Of a stretch of DNA of 64,000 nucleotides, positions 17,142 to 26,832 are shown piece after piece. Source of the stretch: Rhodospirillum sp. (lineage in GTDB: Bacteria > Pseudomonadota > Alphaproteobacteria > Rhodospirillales > Rhodospirillaceae); contig JAIOYK010000002.1 in NCBI GenBank assembly GCA_021741145.1, positions 36,170-100,169 of the forward strand, written 5' to 3'. Under the pieces are notes generated by a model that had not been told where the DNA came from, made no database searches, and saw only the letters and a list, made by a program, of their open reading frames with translations. The translations under genes and the position numbers were made by a program. Within the stretch, counting starts at the first letter, position 1. Each line of letters begins with the position of its first letter.

Positions 17142-18322
17142 GCACCGATACGCGGGAATTCCTTTTGGCCGAAATGGCGGGTCAGGCGTTCGATGGCCCC
17201 GTCCAGGGCGTCGTCCATTTTGGCGAAGCAGAAGCGGGCGAAATGATCGGGTCCGCTCCCCTGGTAGAAGGCGCTGACCGGCACCGCGGTGACCCCCGCC
17301 TCGATGGTAATATGGCGGCAGAACGCCACGTCGGTGCCCGTAAACCCCAGGGGCCGGAAATCGGTCGTCAGGAAGTAGGTGCCCGCGCAATCCAGGACAT
17401 CGAACCCCACCCGACCGAGGCCGGTGGCGAGACGGTCCCTGCGGGCGGCCATGTCCTTGGCGAGACCGGCGAAATAGGCCTCCTCCTTGGCCAGTCCCTC
17501 GGCGACGGCGGCCTGCAGGGGGATGGGGGTGGTGAAGGTGATGAACTGATGGGTCTTGGCGATGGGGGCGAGCAGGGCCGGGGCGGCGACGACATAGCCC
17601 ACTTTCCAGTTCGTGATGGAAAAGGTCTTGCCCGCCGACCCAATCCGCGCCACCCGGTCGCGCATGCCCGGCAATCCCATCATCGAAACATGGGGGCGAC
17701 CATCGAAGACCAGATGTTCGTAAACTTCGTCGCAAATGGCATAGGCGTCATGGCGGATCACCAGGTCGGCGATGAAGGTCAGTTCCTCCTCGGTGAAAAC
17801 CTTGGCGCAGGGATTCATGGGGGAATTGACCAGGATCACCTTGGTTCTGTCGGAGAAGGCGGCCGCGAGAGATTCCCTTGGCAGGTCCCAATTGGGGGGC
17901 TCCAGACGCACCAGCTTGGGAATGCCTCCGGCCCGGCGGACGATGGGCAGATAGCTGTCATAGAGGGGCTCGATCAGCACGACCTCGTCTCCGGGTTCGA
18001 TCAGGCCGAATAGGCAATCAGCCAGGGCTTCCGTCGCGCCGGACGTCACCATTACCTCCGTCGCCCAATCCACGTCCAATCCTTGGAAGCGTCGGTCGTG
18101 GGTGGCGATGGCCTGGCGTAACTCGGGCAGGCCCATCATGGGCGGATATTGGTGCGGTCCGGTCAAAAGAGAACGGGACGCCGCGGCGATCACGTCGGCG
18201 GGCTCCAAGCCCTCGGGGAACCCTTGGCCCAGATTGATCGCGCCGTGTTCCTGGGCCAATTGGGACATGACCGTAAAAATGGTCGTTCCCAGTCCGGAAA
18301 AAATGCTGTTCGCCGGTTTCAT
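17138..18322 (-). CDS. Class I/II pyridoxal-phosphate aminotransferase
   Basis: 394 aa. Fold type I aminotransferase with INLGQGFPEG near the N-terminus, the NSPMNPCAKVF segment, AICDEVYEHLVFDG and the PLP lysine in SAGKTFSITNWKVGY. The GQGFP signature and overall pattern resemble the methionine/kynurenine aminotransferase (YbdL-like) group; the exact amino donor is uncertain. Single gene, transcribed towards the tRNA and divergent from glnB. A purine-rich AGAGAGAG precedes the ATG. Confidence 0.85.
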   Translation of the reverse strand: MKPANSIFSGLGTTIFTVMSQLAQEHGAINLGQGFPEGLEPADVIAAASRSLLTGPHQYPPMMGLPELRQAIATHDRRFQGLDVDWATEVMVTSGATEALADCLFGLIEPGDEVVLIEPLYDSYLPIVRRAGGIPKLVRLEPPNWDLPRESLAAAFSDRTKVILVNSPMNPCAKVFTEEELTFIADLVIRHDAYAICDEVYEHLVFDGRPHVSMMGLPGMRDRVARIGSAGKTFSITNWKVGYVVAAPALLAPIAKTHQFITFTTPIPLQAAVAEGLAKEEAYFAGLAKDMAARRDRLATGLGRVGFDVLDCAGTYFLTTDFRPLGFTGTDVAFCRHITIEAGVTAVPVSAFYQGSGPDHFARFCFAKMDDALDGAIERLTRHFGQKEFPRIGA

Positions 18323-19042
<720 letters not shown>

Positions 19043-19302
19043 CGCGATTCGAGGAGAGGAGGGTCCGGTTTTCCGGTTCCTCAAATCGCTCAAGGACTTC
19101 AGGAGCCGGTTCCGGTTCCCAATCAGGCACGGCCACCGGCCGACCCACGCTTCACGGCATGACCATTTTCAGGGGGCATCCGTGGGCTGGCGAAGGTGGC
19201 ACCGGACCAGTCAAATGGGCCGGTTCATACCCGGCGTCGGGTCGGTTTGATCCGGGCGCCGATCTCCGACAGGCTTATTCAACCAAGTGGGAAAGCAAGG
19301 TC

Positions 19303-20712
19303 ATGTCCGACGTTAAGACCATCATGGAAATGATTAAGGAAAACGACGTCAAATTCGTCGATTTCCGCTTCACCGATCCGAAGGGCAAGTGGCAGCACAC
19401 CGCCCAGTACGTGACCACCATCGATGATGAGACCCTGACCGAGGGGATCATGTTCGACGGTTCGTCCATCGCGGGTTGGAAAGAGATCAACGAATCCGAC
19501 ATGATCCTGAAGCCGGACCTCGCGTCCGCGGTCATGGATCCGTTCGCGGCCCAGCCGCAGCTGATTCTGTTCTGCGACGTGATCGAGCCCGCCACCGGTC
19601 AACTCTATGATCGCTGCCCGCGGTCGATCGCCAAGCGCGCCCTGGCCCACATGGCGGCCACCGGCGTCGGTGACACGGCCTACTTCGGTCCCGAAGCCGA
19701 ATTCTTCGTCTTCGATGACGTGCGTTTCGAAGTCACGATGAACAAGGTCTCCTACGAGTTTGAATCCGAAGAAGGCCCCTACGTTTCCGGCAAGCTCTTC
19801 GACGAGGGCAACTACGGCCACCGTCCGGATGTCAAGGGCGGCTACTTCCCGGTCCCGCCGGTGGATAGCGCCACCGACCTGCGCGCCGAGATGCTGACCA
19901 CCATGGCCGAAATGGGCATGCCCGTGGAAAAGCATCACCACGAGGTGGCCCCGTCGCAGCATGAGCTGGGTGTGAAATTCAACACCCTGATCGAATCCGC
20001 CGACGACATGCAGAAGTACAAGTACGTCGTCCACATGGTGGCCCACGCCTATGGCAAGACCGCCACGTTCATGCCGAAGCCCCTCGCGGGGGACAATGGC
20101 TCGGGCATGCACGTCCACCAGTCCATCTGGAAAGACGGTAAGCCCCTGTTCGCCGGGTCCGGATACGCCGACCTGTCCGACATGGCGCTCTACTACATTG
20201 GCGGCATCATTAAGCACGCCAAGGCCCTGAACGCCTTCACCAACCCGTCCACCAACTCCTACAAGCGTCTGATACCCGGTTTCGAGGCTCCGGTGCTGCT
20301 GGCCTACTCCGCCCGCAACCGCTCCGCCTCTTGCCGTATCCCCTACGTCGCCAGCCCCAAGGGCAAGCGCGTCGAGGTCCGTTTCCCGGATCCGACCGCC
20401 AACCCCTACTTGGCGTTCGCGGCCATGTTGATGGCTGGCTTGGACGGCATCGAGAACAAAATCCACCCGGGCGATCCGATGGATAAGAACCTGTACGACC
20501 TGCCCCCCGAGGAGTTGGCCAACGTTCCGACCGTCGCCGGGTCCCTCCGGGAAGCTCTGCAGTCCCTGGACGCCGACCGGTCCTTCCTGACCAAGGGTGG
20601 TGTGTTCTCCGACGACATGATCGACTCCTACATGGCCTTGAAGTGGGACGAAGTGTATAACTTCGAGCATTCTCCCCACCCCATCGAATACAAGATGTAC
20701 TATTCCTGCTAA
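19303..20712 (+). CDS. glnA: Glutamine synthetase type I
   Basis: 469 aa, the standard GSI length. Beta-grasp domain with [10 protein letters not shown], catalytic motifs [23 protein letters not shown] and [12 protein letters not shown], and [17 protein letters not shown]. Tyr398 in NLYDLPPEE is the probable adenylylation site used by GlnE. It converts glutamate, ammonia and ATP to glutamine. Chosen start ATG at 19303; an open frame continues upstream to 19159 without family similarity. Ends 107 bp before a strong terminator. Confidence 0.97.
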   Translation: MSDVKTIMEMIKENDVKFVDFRFTDPKGKWQHTAQYVTTIDDETLTEGIMFDGSSIAGWKEINESDMILKPDLASAVMDPFAAQPQLILFCDVIEPATGQLYDRCPRSIAKRALAHMAATGVGDTAYFGPEAEFFVFDDVRFEVTMNKVSYEFESEEGPYVSGKLFDEGNYGHRPDVKGGYFPVPPVDSATDLRAEMLTTMAEMGMPVEKHHHEVAPSQHELGVKFNTLIESADDMQKYKYVVHMVAHAYGKTATFMPKPLAGDNGSGMHVHQSIWKDGKPLFAGSGYADLSDMALYYIGGIIKHAKALNAFTNPSTNSYKRLIPGFEAPVLLAYSARNRSASCRIPYVASPKGKRVEVRFPDPTANPYLAFAAMLMAGLDGIENKIHPGDPMDKNLYDLPPEELANVPTVAGSLREALQSLDADRSFLTKGGVFSDDMIDSYMALKWDEVYNFEHSPHPIEYKMYYSC

Positions 20713-20818
20713 GAGGGTCCACTTGCGCGAAGGCTGCTTCGGCGGTTTTCACGGCTCCGTTATCGAGCGGCGTCCGGACGTAAGGTGGTCGCTCGGGATG
20801 GGAAGCAAGACAGGGAAG

Positions 20819-20846
20819 AGGCCCCGATTGTTCGGGGCCTTTTTCG
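20819..20846 (+). terminator. Rho-independent terminator of glnBA
   Basis: Perfect 9-bp stem AGGCCCCGA/TCGGGGCCT with a TTGT loop, followed by TTTTT. It separates glnA from the downstream sigma-54 promoter. Confidence 0.92.
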
Positions 20847-20976
20847 TTGGGGCGTTCTCGTGGGGAGGATCCTCATTTGGCATCGCGCTTCACGACTGTT
20901 CGCGATTCGCAAAAGGGTTTGAGGGCATCGGAATTTTTCAGGTATTGGAATCATTGTAAGAAATTTTTCGATTGGT

Positions 20977-20993
20977 TTGGCACGACGGATGCT
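20977..20993 (+). promoter_or_regulatory. Second sigma-54 promoter, downstream of glnA
   Basis: TTGGCACGACGGATGCT carries a perfect -24 box (TTGGCACG) with GG at 20979-20980 and GC at 20991-20992, exactly ten bases apart. It is nearly identical to the glnB promoter. There is no plus-strand gene downstream before a terminator at 21164, and the next genes are on the minus strand. Confidence 0.78.
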
Positions 20994-21003
20994 CATGTTT
21001 GCA

Positions 21004-21164
21004 AACCCTCCTCCTCCTCCCGATCAATCAAGGAGGGCTTCTCGGAGGCGTTGGACTTGGGTCCGTCGGAGGTATCAAACCGCACTTCCCCGCGGCGAAC
21101 CGGTGGGTTTTATTCAGCGCCTTGCGAATAGGGGCGATCCGTCAAGGACCGCCCCTATTTTTTC
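21004..21164 (+). ncRNA. Candidate sigma-54-dependent small RNA with anti-Shine-Dalgarno tract
   Basis: The interval runs from the expected start (about 12 bases after the GC of the sigma-54 promoter) to a rho-independent terminator, giving an RNA of about 160 nt. Near its 5' end is a CCTCC-rich tract (21006-21021) complementary to ribosome binding sites; it can pair internally with AGGAGGG at 21031-21037. No ATG lies in the interval. A TTG-started frame of 26 codons (21051-21131, GGAGG two bases upstream) is the only coding alternative and looks weak. The RNA itself is inferred from promoter plus terminator, not recognised as a known family. Confidence 0.5.
21127..21164 (+). terminator. Rho-independent terminator of the candidate small RNA
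   Basis: A 14-position stem (one A-C mismatch) with arms 21127-21140 and 21146-21159 and loop GTCAA, followed by a run of six T. The orientation is plus strand. Confidence 0.85.
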
Positions 21165-21188
21165 CTTTAGACATTTGGATTCGGCTTT

Positions 21189-21317
21189 TTAGTGGGAGAT
21201 GGATCCCAGGGCCGATAGCACTGCCATGCCAAGGGCACTGCCCAGCAGCAGAATGGCGGGCTTGACGATGGTCGACGCCATGGTATTTCCAGCGCGCTCA
21301 TAGACAATAAATCGCAT
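21189..21317 (-). CDS. 42-residue single-pass membrane peptide
   Basis: The frame starts MRFIVYERAGNTM and continues with one hydrophobic helix (residues about 18-38, IVKPAILLLGSALGMAVLSA). The ATG is preceded by a strong AGGAG at good distance, which is why I call it coding despite its size. It faces the candidate small RNA tail to tail. I do not recognise the family; it could be a small subunit or regulator of a membrane complex. Confidence 0.55.
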   Translation of the reverse strand: MRFIVYERAGNTMASTIVKPAILLLGSALGMAVLSALGSISH

Positions 21318-21478
21318 GGCCGTATTCTCCTGATCCGGATGCTCCGCCTCTTCACAAGGGGACAATCATTCCGTGGATCTTGATTTGACCCGGTTATTCG
21401 GGCGGAGCTATGGCCGGTTGCGTGCGTAATAAGGCGTTTTAGCGATTTTTCCCGCGCACGGCGGTTGTCGGATGGATT

Positions 21479-21886
21479 TTATCCGGCGTGGCGGCTGCTC
21501 TGAAACAAATTCATGGTGAAGCAAAGAACACCACCGGTCACGGCGAGTGACCCCACAACCACCAAAGGTTCGCTGTCCTCGAATCCCAGGTTCAGGGCGG
21601 CCAATGCCACCATCATTACCGGCAACCCCAACCCATGCAGCCAGAGGTGCGCCGTACAAAGGACGCGCTGCGTCAGGCTTGGCATGACGGCATAGATCAG
21701 GCCTGTCAGCCCAAGAGAAGCCCATCCCAGGAGATTGATATGGGTGTGGACGGGGCGGAGCTGGAAGTCATGACTGGCCGCCATGCCAAGACCCAAGGCC
21801 AAGCCAAGGCAGAGGTATAAGCTGGCCATCAGAAGGCAAATCAGGGCGGGCCGGGGAAGCGGGTCACGGTGCGGGATGGGGGACAT
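21479..21886 (-). CDS. Four-helix membrane protein with HTHIN motif
   Basis: 135 aa with four hydrophobic helices (about 13-36, 48-67, 78-97, 108-126). The motif RPVHTHINLLGW at the second helix is typical of small membrane proteins related to the cytochrome oxidase subunit I / NnrS type, where the histidines can bind haem or metal. No catalytic function can be assigned. GAAGAAGG precedes the ATG. It is divergent from the MarR gene, and the operator between them could control it. Confidence 0.75.
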   Translation of the reverse strand: MSPIPHRDPLPRPALICLLMASLYLCLGLALGLGMAASHDFQLRPVHTHINLLGWASLGLTGLIYAVMPSLTQRVLCTAHLWLHGLGLPVMMVALAALNLGFEDSEPLVVVGSLAVTGGVLCFTMNLFQSSRHAG

Positions 21887-21915
21887 GCGGGGACCTTCTT
21901 CAATGGGGTTCAGTT

Positions 21916-21932
21916 AGACAGATAAACTGTCT
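21916..21932. promoter_or_regulatory. Palindromic operator, probable MarR site
   Basis: AGACAG-ATAAA-CTGTCT is a perfect 6-bp inverted repeat with a 5-bp spacer. A further AGACAG half-site lies at about 21937-21942. It sits in the 86-bp gap between the divergent HTHIN protein and MarR genes, where an autoregulating MarR dimer would bind. Confidence 0.6.
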
Positions 21933-21972
21933 TAAATAGACAGAAAGCATGCCTATATGTCAAGCTGTCCCC

Positions 21973-22434
21973 ATGAAAAGTGGAAGTTATCCTGATCGGC
22001 ACCGTACCCTGGGTGCCTTGTTGCGAGCGCCCTGGCGGGTGCTTGAGGGGCGCGTTTACGGCGCAATGGCGGAGCGGGGGTTCCCGGAGGTTCGCCCGGC
22101 CCATGGCGTGGTCTTCCGCCATATCGAGGCCGATGGATCGCGGGTTTCCGACCTCGCGGATCGCGCGGGTATGGCCAAGCAAAGCATGGCCTACCTTGTT
22201 TCTCATCTGGAGGAGCATGGCTATTTGCGTGTTGGTCCGGATCCCTTGGACGGTCGGGCCAAGCGGGTCATTTTAACGGAGCGCGGAGAGGCGGTCCTCA
22301 AGGCAGCCCATGACCTTAGCCGGTCCATCGAGGCTGAATGGGCCTTGGCTATCGGCGCGGGACCCATGGAGACCCTGAAACGGGATCTGGGGCGCCTATG
22401 GGATTACCTGGAGGCCGAGGATCACCAAAGCTGA
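21973..22434 (+). CDS. MarR family transcriptional regulator
   Basis: 153 aa. Winged helix-turn-helix with VSDLADRAGMAKQSMAYLVS (recognition helix) and the wing DPLDGRAKRVILTERG. The likely effector is unknown. The start is taken as ATG 21973; ATG 21949 is also possible, and neither has a clear ribosome binding site. The 3' end overlaps the convergent CHAP gene by 13 bp. A perfect palindrome lies upstream. Confidence 0.85.
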   Translation: MKSGSYPDRHRTLGALLRAPWRVLEGRVYGAMAERGFPEVRPAHGVVFRHIEADGSRVSDLADRAGMAKQSMAYLVSHLEEHGYLRVGPDPLDGRAKRVILTERGEAVLKAAHDLSRSIEAEWALAIGAGPMETLKRDLGRLWDYLEAEDHQS

Positions 22435-23114
22435 AGGGAGCGGACCGCGGTGATTTGCTTTTGCCCTTCTGTTGGGCGGCTATAGGGGGCCGCGGCCGTG
22501 CGCGGCGTGGTCCGGATGGCGCCGGTCTCGGGTAGGGACCGGGCCTCCTCCTGGTGGTCGGGCGTGATCGACGCGATCCGCGTGTCCGAATGGATAAAGC
22601 CCAGGGCCGAGTAAACCCGTCCGTAGCCGTTGACCTCCGGGTGCATGAAGCGCACTTGGCTCCAATCGTTGGCTTGAGAGACGTCTTGCGCGGGCATGTT
22701 TTCGTAAATCCGACCCCGGGTCTTGTCGTCCCATCCCCAATTGGCATGGCTAACGCGGATAACCCGGGGACCTTCAATACCGGTGACCACGGCCACGTGA
22801 CCCGATCGCAGGCGGCTGTCCGGCCGCAGGGTGAGCACGGCTCCCAGGCGGGGCGTATTGTCCCGCGCATAGCGCCCCTCGGCCTGGGTCCACCAGGTGT
22901 CCGCGTCCCCCTGGATACGGACACCGGAGATCGCGCGGGCATAGGGTACGCACCAAACGAAGCTTTCATCGCCCGTATAGCGGGGCACACTCATGGAACC
23001 GGGCGTGGTTGTCGCGCCTCGCCCCCCACCGCAGCCCGCGAGGACCAATAGGGTGAGCAGCGCCAGGGCGAGCCGCGCGCGCGCCAAGGGGGGGTGGAAA
23101 GACGTCACGGTCAT
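22422..23114 (-). CDS. CHAP-domain lipoprotein, probable cell-wall amidase/endopeptidase
   Basis: 230 aa. The N-terminus is a lipoprotein signal with lipobox LVLAGC (Cys28). The CHAP fold is recognised by the catalytic Cys55 in FVWCVPYAR, His106 in SGHVAVV and the SHANWG segment (Asn125). CHAP enzymes cut peptidoglycan peptides or amide links. The C-terminal 50 residues are low-complexity. Membrane-anchored in the periplasm. Confidence 0.85.
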   Translation of the reverse strand: MTVTSFHPPLARARLALALLTLLVLAGCGGGRGATTTPGSMSVPRYTGDESFVWCVPYARAISGVRIQGDADTWWTQAEGRYARDNTPRLGAVLTLRPDSRLRSGHVAVVTGIEGPRVIRVSHANWGWDDKTRGRIYENMPAQDVSQANDWSQVRFMHPEVNGYGRVYSALGFIHSDTRIASITPDHQEEARSLPETGAIRTTPRTAAAPYSRPTEGQKQITAVRSLQLW

Positions 23115-23155
23115 CGGTCCCAGCCTCTGGTGAGGGGCACCTGGGCGCGGGTGGA

Positions 23156-23953
23156 TCAGCGCCCGGTCCAGGTGGGAAGGCGCTTGCCCAGGAAGGCGTC
23201 GATGCCTTCCTCGGCGTCACGGGCCATCATGTTGCGGGTCATCACTTCGCTGGCATAGGCGTAGGCGTCCTCCAGCGGCATCTCCAACTGGCGGTAAAAG
23301 GCTTCCTTGCCAATGGCGAGGGTCAGAGGGGATTTGCTGGCGATGGTTTCGGCCAATTCGGTGACCGTGGCGTCCAGGGCATCGGCGGCGACAACGGTAT
23401 TGACCAAGCCATGAGCCAGGGCGTCCTCGGCGGAAATGGGGTGACCGGTCAACAGCATTTCCATCGCTTTCTTGCGGGGCACGTTTCGCGAGAGAGCAAC
23501 CATGGGGGTGGAGCAAAACAGGCCAATATTCACCCCGGGCGTGGCGAAGCGGGCGCTCTCGGCGGCCACGGCCAGATCGCAGGACGCGACCAATTGGCAG
23601 CCCGCGGCGGTGGCCATGGCGTGCACCTTGGCGATGACCGGCTTTGGCAGCCGGACAAGGCTTGTCATCAGCACCGAACACTGCTTGAAGAGGGCATCAT
23701 AGGCGTCCCGACCCGGATTGGCGCGGACCTCCTTCAAGTCGTGCCCGGCGCAAAAGGCCGGTCCGCTGGCGGCCAGGACAACCACTTTCACGGCGTCATC
23801 GTCCCGTGCCCGATCCAGGGCTTCCTGGAGAACGGCCATGAGCCCCATGGACAGGGCATTGCGGGCCTTGGGGCGGTTCAAGGTGAGGGTTCGCACGCCT
23901 CCGGCATCGGTGGTCAGGAGGATGGGGGCGTCGGGCTTGGCCTTGTCGTTCAT
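23156..23953 (-). CDS. Enoyl-CoA hydratase/isomerase family protein
   Basis: 265 aa. Crotonase fold with the oxyanion-hole segments FCAGHDLKEV and AAGCQLVASCDLAVA. The residue usually holding the first catalytic Glu (after AAGCQLVA) is not at the standard position, so hydratase activity is not assured; it resembles the ECHDC3-like branch. A GGAGG lies seven bases before the ATG. It is 41 bp from the CHAP gene on the same strand. Confidence 0.85.
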   Translation of the reverse strand: MNDKAKPDAPILLTTDAGGVRTLTLNRPKARNALSMGLMAVLQEALDRARDDDAVKVVVLAASGPAFCAGHDLKEVRANPGRDAYDALFKQCSVLMTSLVRLPKPVIAKVHAMATAAGCQLVASCDLAVAAESARFATPGVNIGLFCSTPMVALSRNVPRKKAMEMLLTGHPISAEDALAHGLVNTVVAADALDATVTELAETIASKSPLTLAIGKEAFYRQLEMPLEDAYAYASEVMTRNMMARDAEEGIDAFLGKRLPTWTGR

Positions 23954-24185
23954 CTGTCCTCCCCGAGGGCACGCCCCGTCTAGAGCGGGAGCTGGAACCG
24001 GATGTTGTTTTCGCGATTGTTTAGGAAGTCGCCACGAGTTATTGATTCACATGGGATAATGGCAAAATACGATATGCTTGGCAAGGGAAAGTGCCAGCGA
24101 GTCGCCTTCCTCAATTTTGGGGGGTGAGGGTGGAATGGAATGTGTATGGAATGGGACTGAAATGGCAAGGGAAAGGAAACAAGGG

Positions 24186-24614
24186 ATGTCGCGCATCGGT
24201 CTTACGGAATTTTCTGAAATCCTCGATGCGGAGCTGCCCATCGCGGCCATGCTCGGCATTCGGACGGAGGATATTCAGGCTGGATATGCTCTGCTGCGCA
24301 TGCCCTATCGCCCGGACCTGACCCGCCCGGGGGGCACGATCTCCGGTCCGGCGATGATGGCCCTGGCCGACGTGGCCATGTATGCGGTCGTTCTTAGTTT
24401 GGTGGGTCGGGTGGAATTGGCGGTGACCACCAACCTGTCCATCAATTTCCTGCGTAAGCCTCCGACCCACGACATTCTGGCGGAAGGCCATGTCTTAAAA
24501 GAGGGAAAGCGTTTGGTGGTCGCGGAGGTGGAACTGTTCAGTGCCCGGGATGATGGGTCACGGGATTTGGTGGCCCATGTGACGGGCACCTATTCGGTGC
24601 CCCCCCTGGCATGA
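24186..24614 (+). CDS. PaaI-type hotdog-fold thioesterase
   Basis: 142 aa. Single hotdog domain with RPGGTISGPAMMALADVAMYA, where the family's general-base/oxyanion region lies, and VTTNLSINFLRKPP. It hydrolyses acyl- or phenylacyl-CoA; the substrate is unknown. The ATG at 24186 fits the family length; longer frames begin upstream. Divergent from the crotonase gene, so the pair may act on related CoA esters. Confidence 0.85.
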   Translation: MSRIGLTEFSEILDAELPIAAMLGIRTEDIQAGYALLRMPYRPDLTRPGGTISGPAMMALADVAMYAVVLSLVGRVELAVTTNLSINFLRKPPTHDILAEGHVLKEGKRLVVAEVELFSARDDGSRDLVAHVTGTYSVPPLA

Positions 24615-24701
24615 CGATGGGGGAGTTAATGATGGAAACAAAGGTGGGGGCAAATAGGCCGGGCCGCGGGTGTTGCATGCGCCGGGATCGGCGCGGATGT
24701 T

Positions 24702-24932
24702 CTACTCCCCTTCTGGATTAAGTAACTCCGGCCGGACCACGGTGAAACTGTCCGGTGAGTCGCCGACCATTTGCAGCGCTATCTTACCCGAGCGGGTGTT
24801 GACAACCATTTCAACGACCCAGGTGGCGTCATCAATTTTCAGGGGTCCGCCCATGGCGATGCCCGTGACGTCGATGACGTCCAAGCTGAGGCTGTGGTCA
24901 TCCTTGAAAGAGATGGATGCGACCGTTTTCAC
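24702..24932 (-). CDS. Small conserved-looking cytoplasmic protein, unknown
   Basis: 76 aa without signal or membrane segment, acidic, with a pattern of alternating hydrophobic residues suggesting a small beta-rich domain. A perfect AGGAGG lies at suitable distance before the ATG, and codon use matches the neighbours. Not recognised. Confidence 0.65.
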   Translation of the reverse strand: MKTVASISFKDDHSLSLDVIDVTGIAMGGPLKIDDATWVVEMVVNTRSGKIALQMVGDSPDSFTVVRPELLNPEGE

Positions 24933-25273
24933 GGTAAATCCTCCTGTGTTTCGAACGCTTTGCCAGTCAATCTCCTTCCGACCCAGGGGTCAAGGTCTTT
25001 CCCGTCGGATGGCTAAAAGGGCGCGCTTTCAGAGAGTTAAAAATGGGGTACATAAATACCCCTAACCTAGTGCGTTGTTTTTAAAAGAATATGCTTGGTT
25101 GACAGGTCATTTTTTCCTGGCATACTCCGCCGCCACGCCACAAAGGTCGCCGCATGGAGTGTTTTCCGCTCGAACCGGCCTTGACGGGTGACTTACATGA
25201 ACCGCCGAAAGGGGTTTGGCGCCGGAACACCCGGTGGTATGCCTCTCTTGGCCGGAAGGAAAAGAACAGACCA
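24933..25273. other. Intergenic region upstream of rplM
   Basis: Contains a divergent promoter region, AT-rich at 25030-25120, and the rplM promoter listed separately. An open frame upstream of rplM (from 25154) lacks similarity to L13 and is not counted. No leader structure resembling a known L13 regulatory site was seen. Confidence 0.4.
25099..25126 (+). promoter_or_regulatory. Sigma-70 promoter of rplM-rpsI
   Basis: Consensus -35 TTGACA (25099-25104), 16-bp spacer, and CATACT as -10 (25121-25126). About 148 bp before the rplM ATG. Confidence 0.65.
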
Positions 25274-25738
25274 ATGAAGACCTATTCCGCGAAGCCCCAC
25301 GAGGTGGAAAGGAAATGGTACGTGATCGACGCTGAAGGTGTCGTTCTCGGTCGTCTCGCCGTGATCATCGCCGATCTGCTGCGCGGGAAGAACAAGACCA
25401 TTTTCACTCCGCATGTGGATACTGGTGACCACGTGATCATCATCAACGCTGAAAAAGTGAAGATGACGGGCAACAAGGCCGCCAACGAGCGCTTTTTCTG
25501 GCACACCGGTCACCCGGGCGGCATCAAGAGCCGGACCATGGGCCAGATCCGGGATGGCGCCCATCCCGAGCGCCTGATCGAGAAGGCCGTGGAGCGCATG
25601 ATGCCCCGTGGTCCCCTTGCCCGCGCGCAGTTCAAGAAGCTGCGCGTCTATGGCGGTTCGGAACATCCCCACGATGCCCAGGCCCCCGAAGTGCTGGACG
25701 TGGCCGCCCTGAACCCGAAGAACAAGAGGAGCGCCTAA
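25274..25738 (+). CDS. rplM: 50S ribosomal protein L13
   Basis: 154 aa. Full-length L13 with [20 protein letters not shown] at the start, [15 protein letters not shown] and [25 protein letters not shown] precedes the ATG. Three bases separate it from rpsI, the usual pair. Confidence 0.97.
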   Translation: MKTYSAKPHEVERKWYVIDAEGVVLGRLAVIIADLLRGKNKTIFTPHVDTGDHVIIINAEKVKMTGNKAANERFFWHTGHPGGIKSRTMGQIRDGAHPERLIEKAVERMMPRGPLARAQFKKLRVYGGSEHPHDAQAPEVLDVAALNPKNKRSA

Positions 25739-25741
25739 TCC

Positions 25742-26221
25742 ATGGCCGAGGAAATCAAATCCTTCGAGGACCTGAAGGACGCCACCGCCACGGTCGCGGA
25801 CGCTCCCCAGAAGCGGGAGCCCAAGCGGGACGCCCAGGGTCGCTCCTATGCCACGGGTCGCCGGAAGGACGCGGTCGCCCGCGTCTGGATTAAGCCTGGT
25901 ACGGGTCGGATCATCGTCAACGGCCGGGAACTTGAATCCTATTTCCCCCGTCCGGTGCTGCGCATGGTGATCAATCAGCCCTTCGTGGTGACCAACACGG
26001 TGAACCAGTTCGACGTGGAATGCACGGTGAAGGGTGGCGGTCTGACCGGTCAGTCGGGCGCCCTGCGTCACGGCCTGAGCCGCGCGCTGACCTATTTTGA
26101 TCCGGACATGCGGCGGGCCCTGAAGGCCGTCGGCTTCCTGACCCGTGACCCCCGCACCGTCGAGCGGAAGAAGTACGGTCGCGCCAAGGCCCGTCGGAGC
26201 TTCCAGTTCTCCAAGCGCTAA
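25742..26221 (+). CDS. rpsI: 30S ribosomal protein S9
   Basis: 159 aa. An N-terminal extension of about 35 residues precedes the S9 core ([20 protein letters not shown]) and the typical C-terminus [18 protein letters not shown]. Such an extension is common in alphaproteobacteria. Followed by a strong terminator. Confidence 0.97.
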   Translation: MAEEIKSFEDLKDATATVADAPQKREPKRDAQGRSYATGRRKDAVARVWIKPGTGRIIVNGRELESYFPRPVLRMVINQPFVVTNTVNQFDVECTVKGGGLTGQSGALRHGLSRALTYFDPDMRRALKAVGFLTRDPRTVERKKYGRAKARRSFQFSKR

Positions 26222-26259
26222 TCGGTGCCGTCATCGTTCTCCCTTTTGGGGGAGAATGG

Positions 26260-26291
26260 AAAACCCCGGATCAAAAGATCCGGGGTTTTTT
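26260..26291 (+). terminator. Rho-independent terminator of rplM-rpsI
   Basis: Perfect 12-bp stem AAACCCCGGATC/GATCCGGGGTTT with an AAAA loop and further T residues, 40 bp after rpsI. Confidence 0.93.
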
Positions 26292-26598
26292 CTTGGTTCT
26301 CGTGCGTTGCCCCATGAGGGGCGGGTCCGGGATAAAGGGGCGGTCTCTGTCGTCATCCGTCATGGGCGGCGACCGGCTCCAGGTCGGGCCATTCCTCCCC
26401 CCCCAGCACGTTGGTTGGATGATAGAGACACCGGTGGTCATGGACCACGTGTAAAATATTATTGGAATACTATTAATTCAAAGAATGTGTTGGGTACGTT
26501 GGAAAGTATATTTGAGTGACGCACTGCATCAACTCCGTAAAACTCCCGCGCATTGATATGGCCTGCCTTGTTTGGAAGGTTTGGAGGGAGCCAGGGCA
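26292..26598. other. Intergenic region, nothing recognised
   Basis: GC-rich up to about 26450, then an AT-rich stretch to about 26530. There is a small palindrome, GTGGTC-ATG-GACCAC, near 26434-26448. No gene or RNA is recognised. Confidence 0.35.
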
Positions 26599-26739
26599 AT
26601 GATTGGCCATCTGGCGGCGGTCTATTTGGAGGGAATTATCGCCAATATCGAGCTGCCGGACGGGATTTTGAGGGGGAGAGGAGACCGGGGGACATTGGGG
26701 TATAGTCTTGCCGCGATGATGCGTCGGGAGTACCCTTAA
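26599..26739 (+). CDS. Possible 46-residue peptide
   Basis: A short frame from ATG 26599 (MIGHLAAVYLEG...) to TAA 26737-26739, with GGAGG about 11 bases upstream. No signal, membrane helix or family is apparent. Weak call; it may be chance. Confidence 0.2.
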   Translation: MIGHLAAVYLEGIIANIELPDGILRGRGDRGTLGYSLAAMMRREYP

Positions 26740-26832
26740 TGGCGAGGGTGGTCCGATAAAATGCGCCCGTGGCGTGGGTCTGATCGTTGCCCCTCGCCAG
26801 AGCGGGCCATCTTGAATGGTGGAGGTGGACTC

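Noticed and set aside
20847..21131. 94-codon plus-strand frame after glnA
   Set aside because: It starts before the sigma-54 promoter and has no family similarity; the promoter-to-terminator layout fits a non-coding RNA better, although its last 26 codons are kept as an alternative in the RNA entry.
24047..24168. Minus-strand frames with His/Pro/Ser runs upstream of the thioesterase
   Set aside because: They arise from repeated GGAATG-like words in non-coding DNA and have no ribosome binding site.
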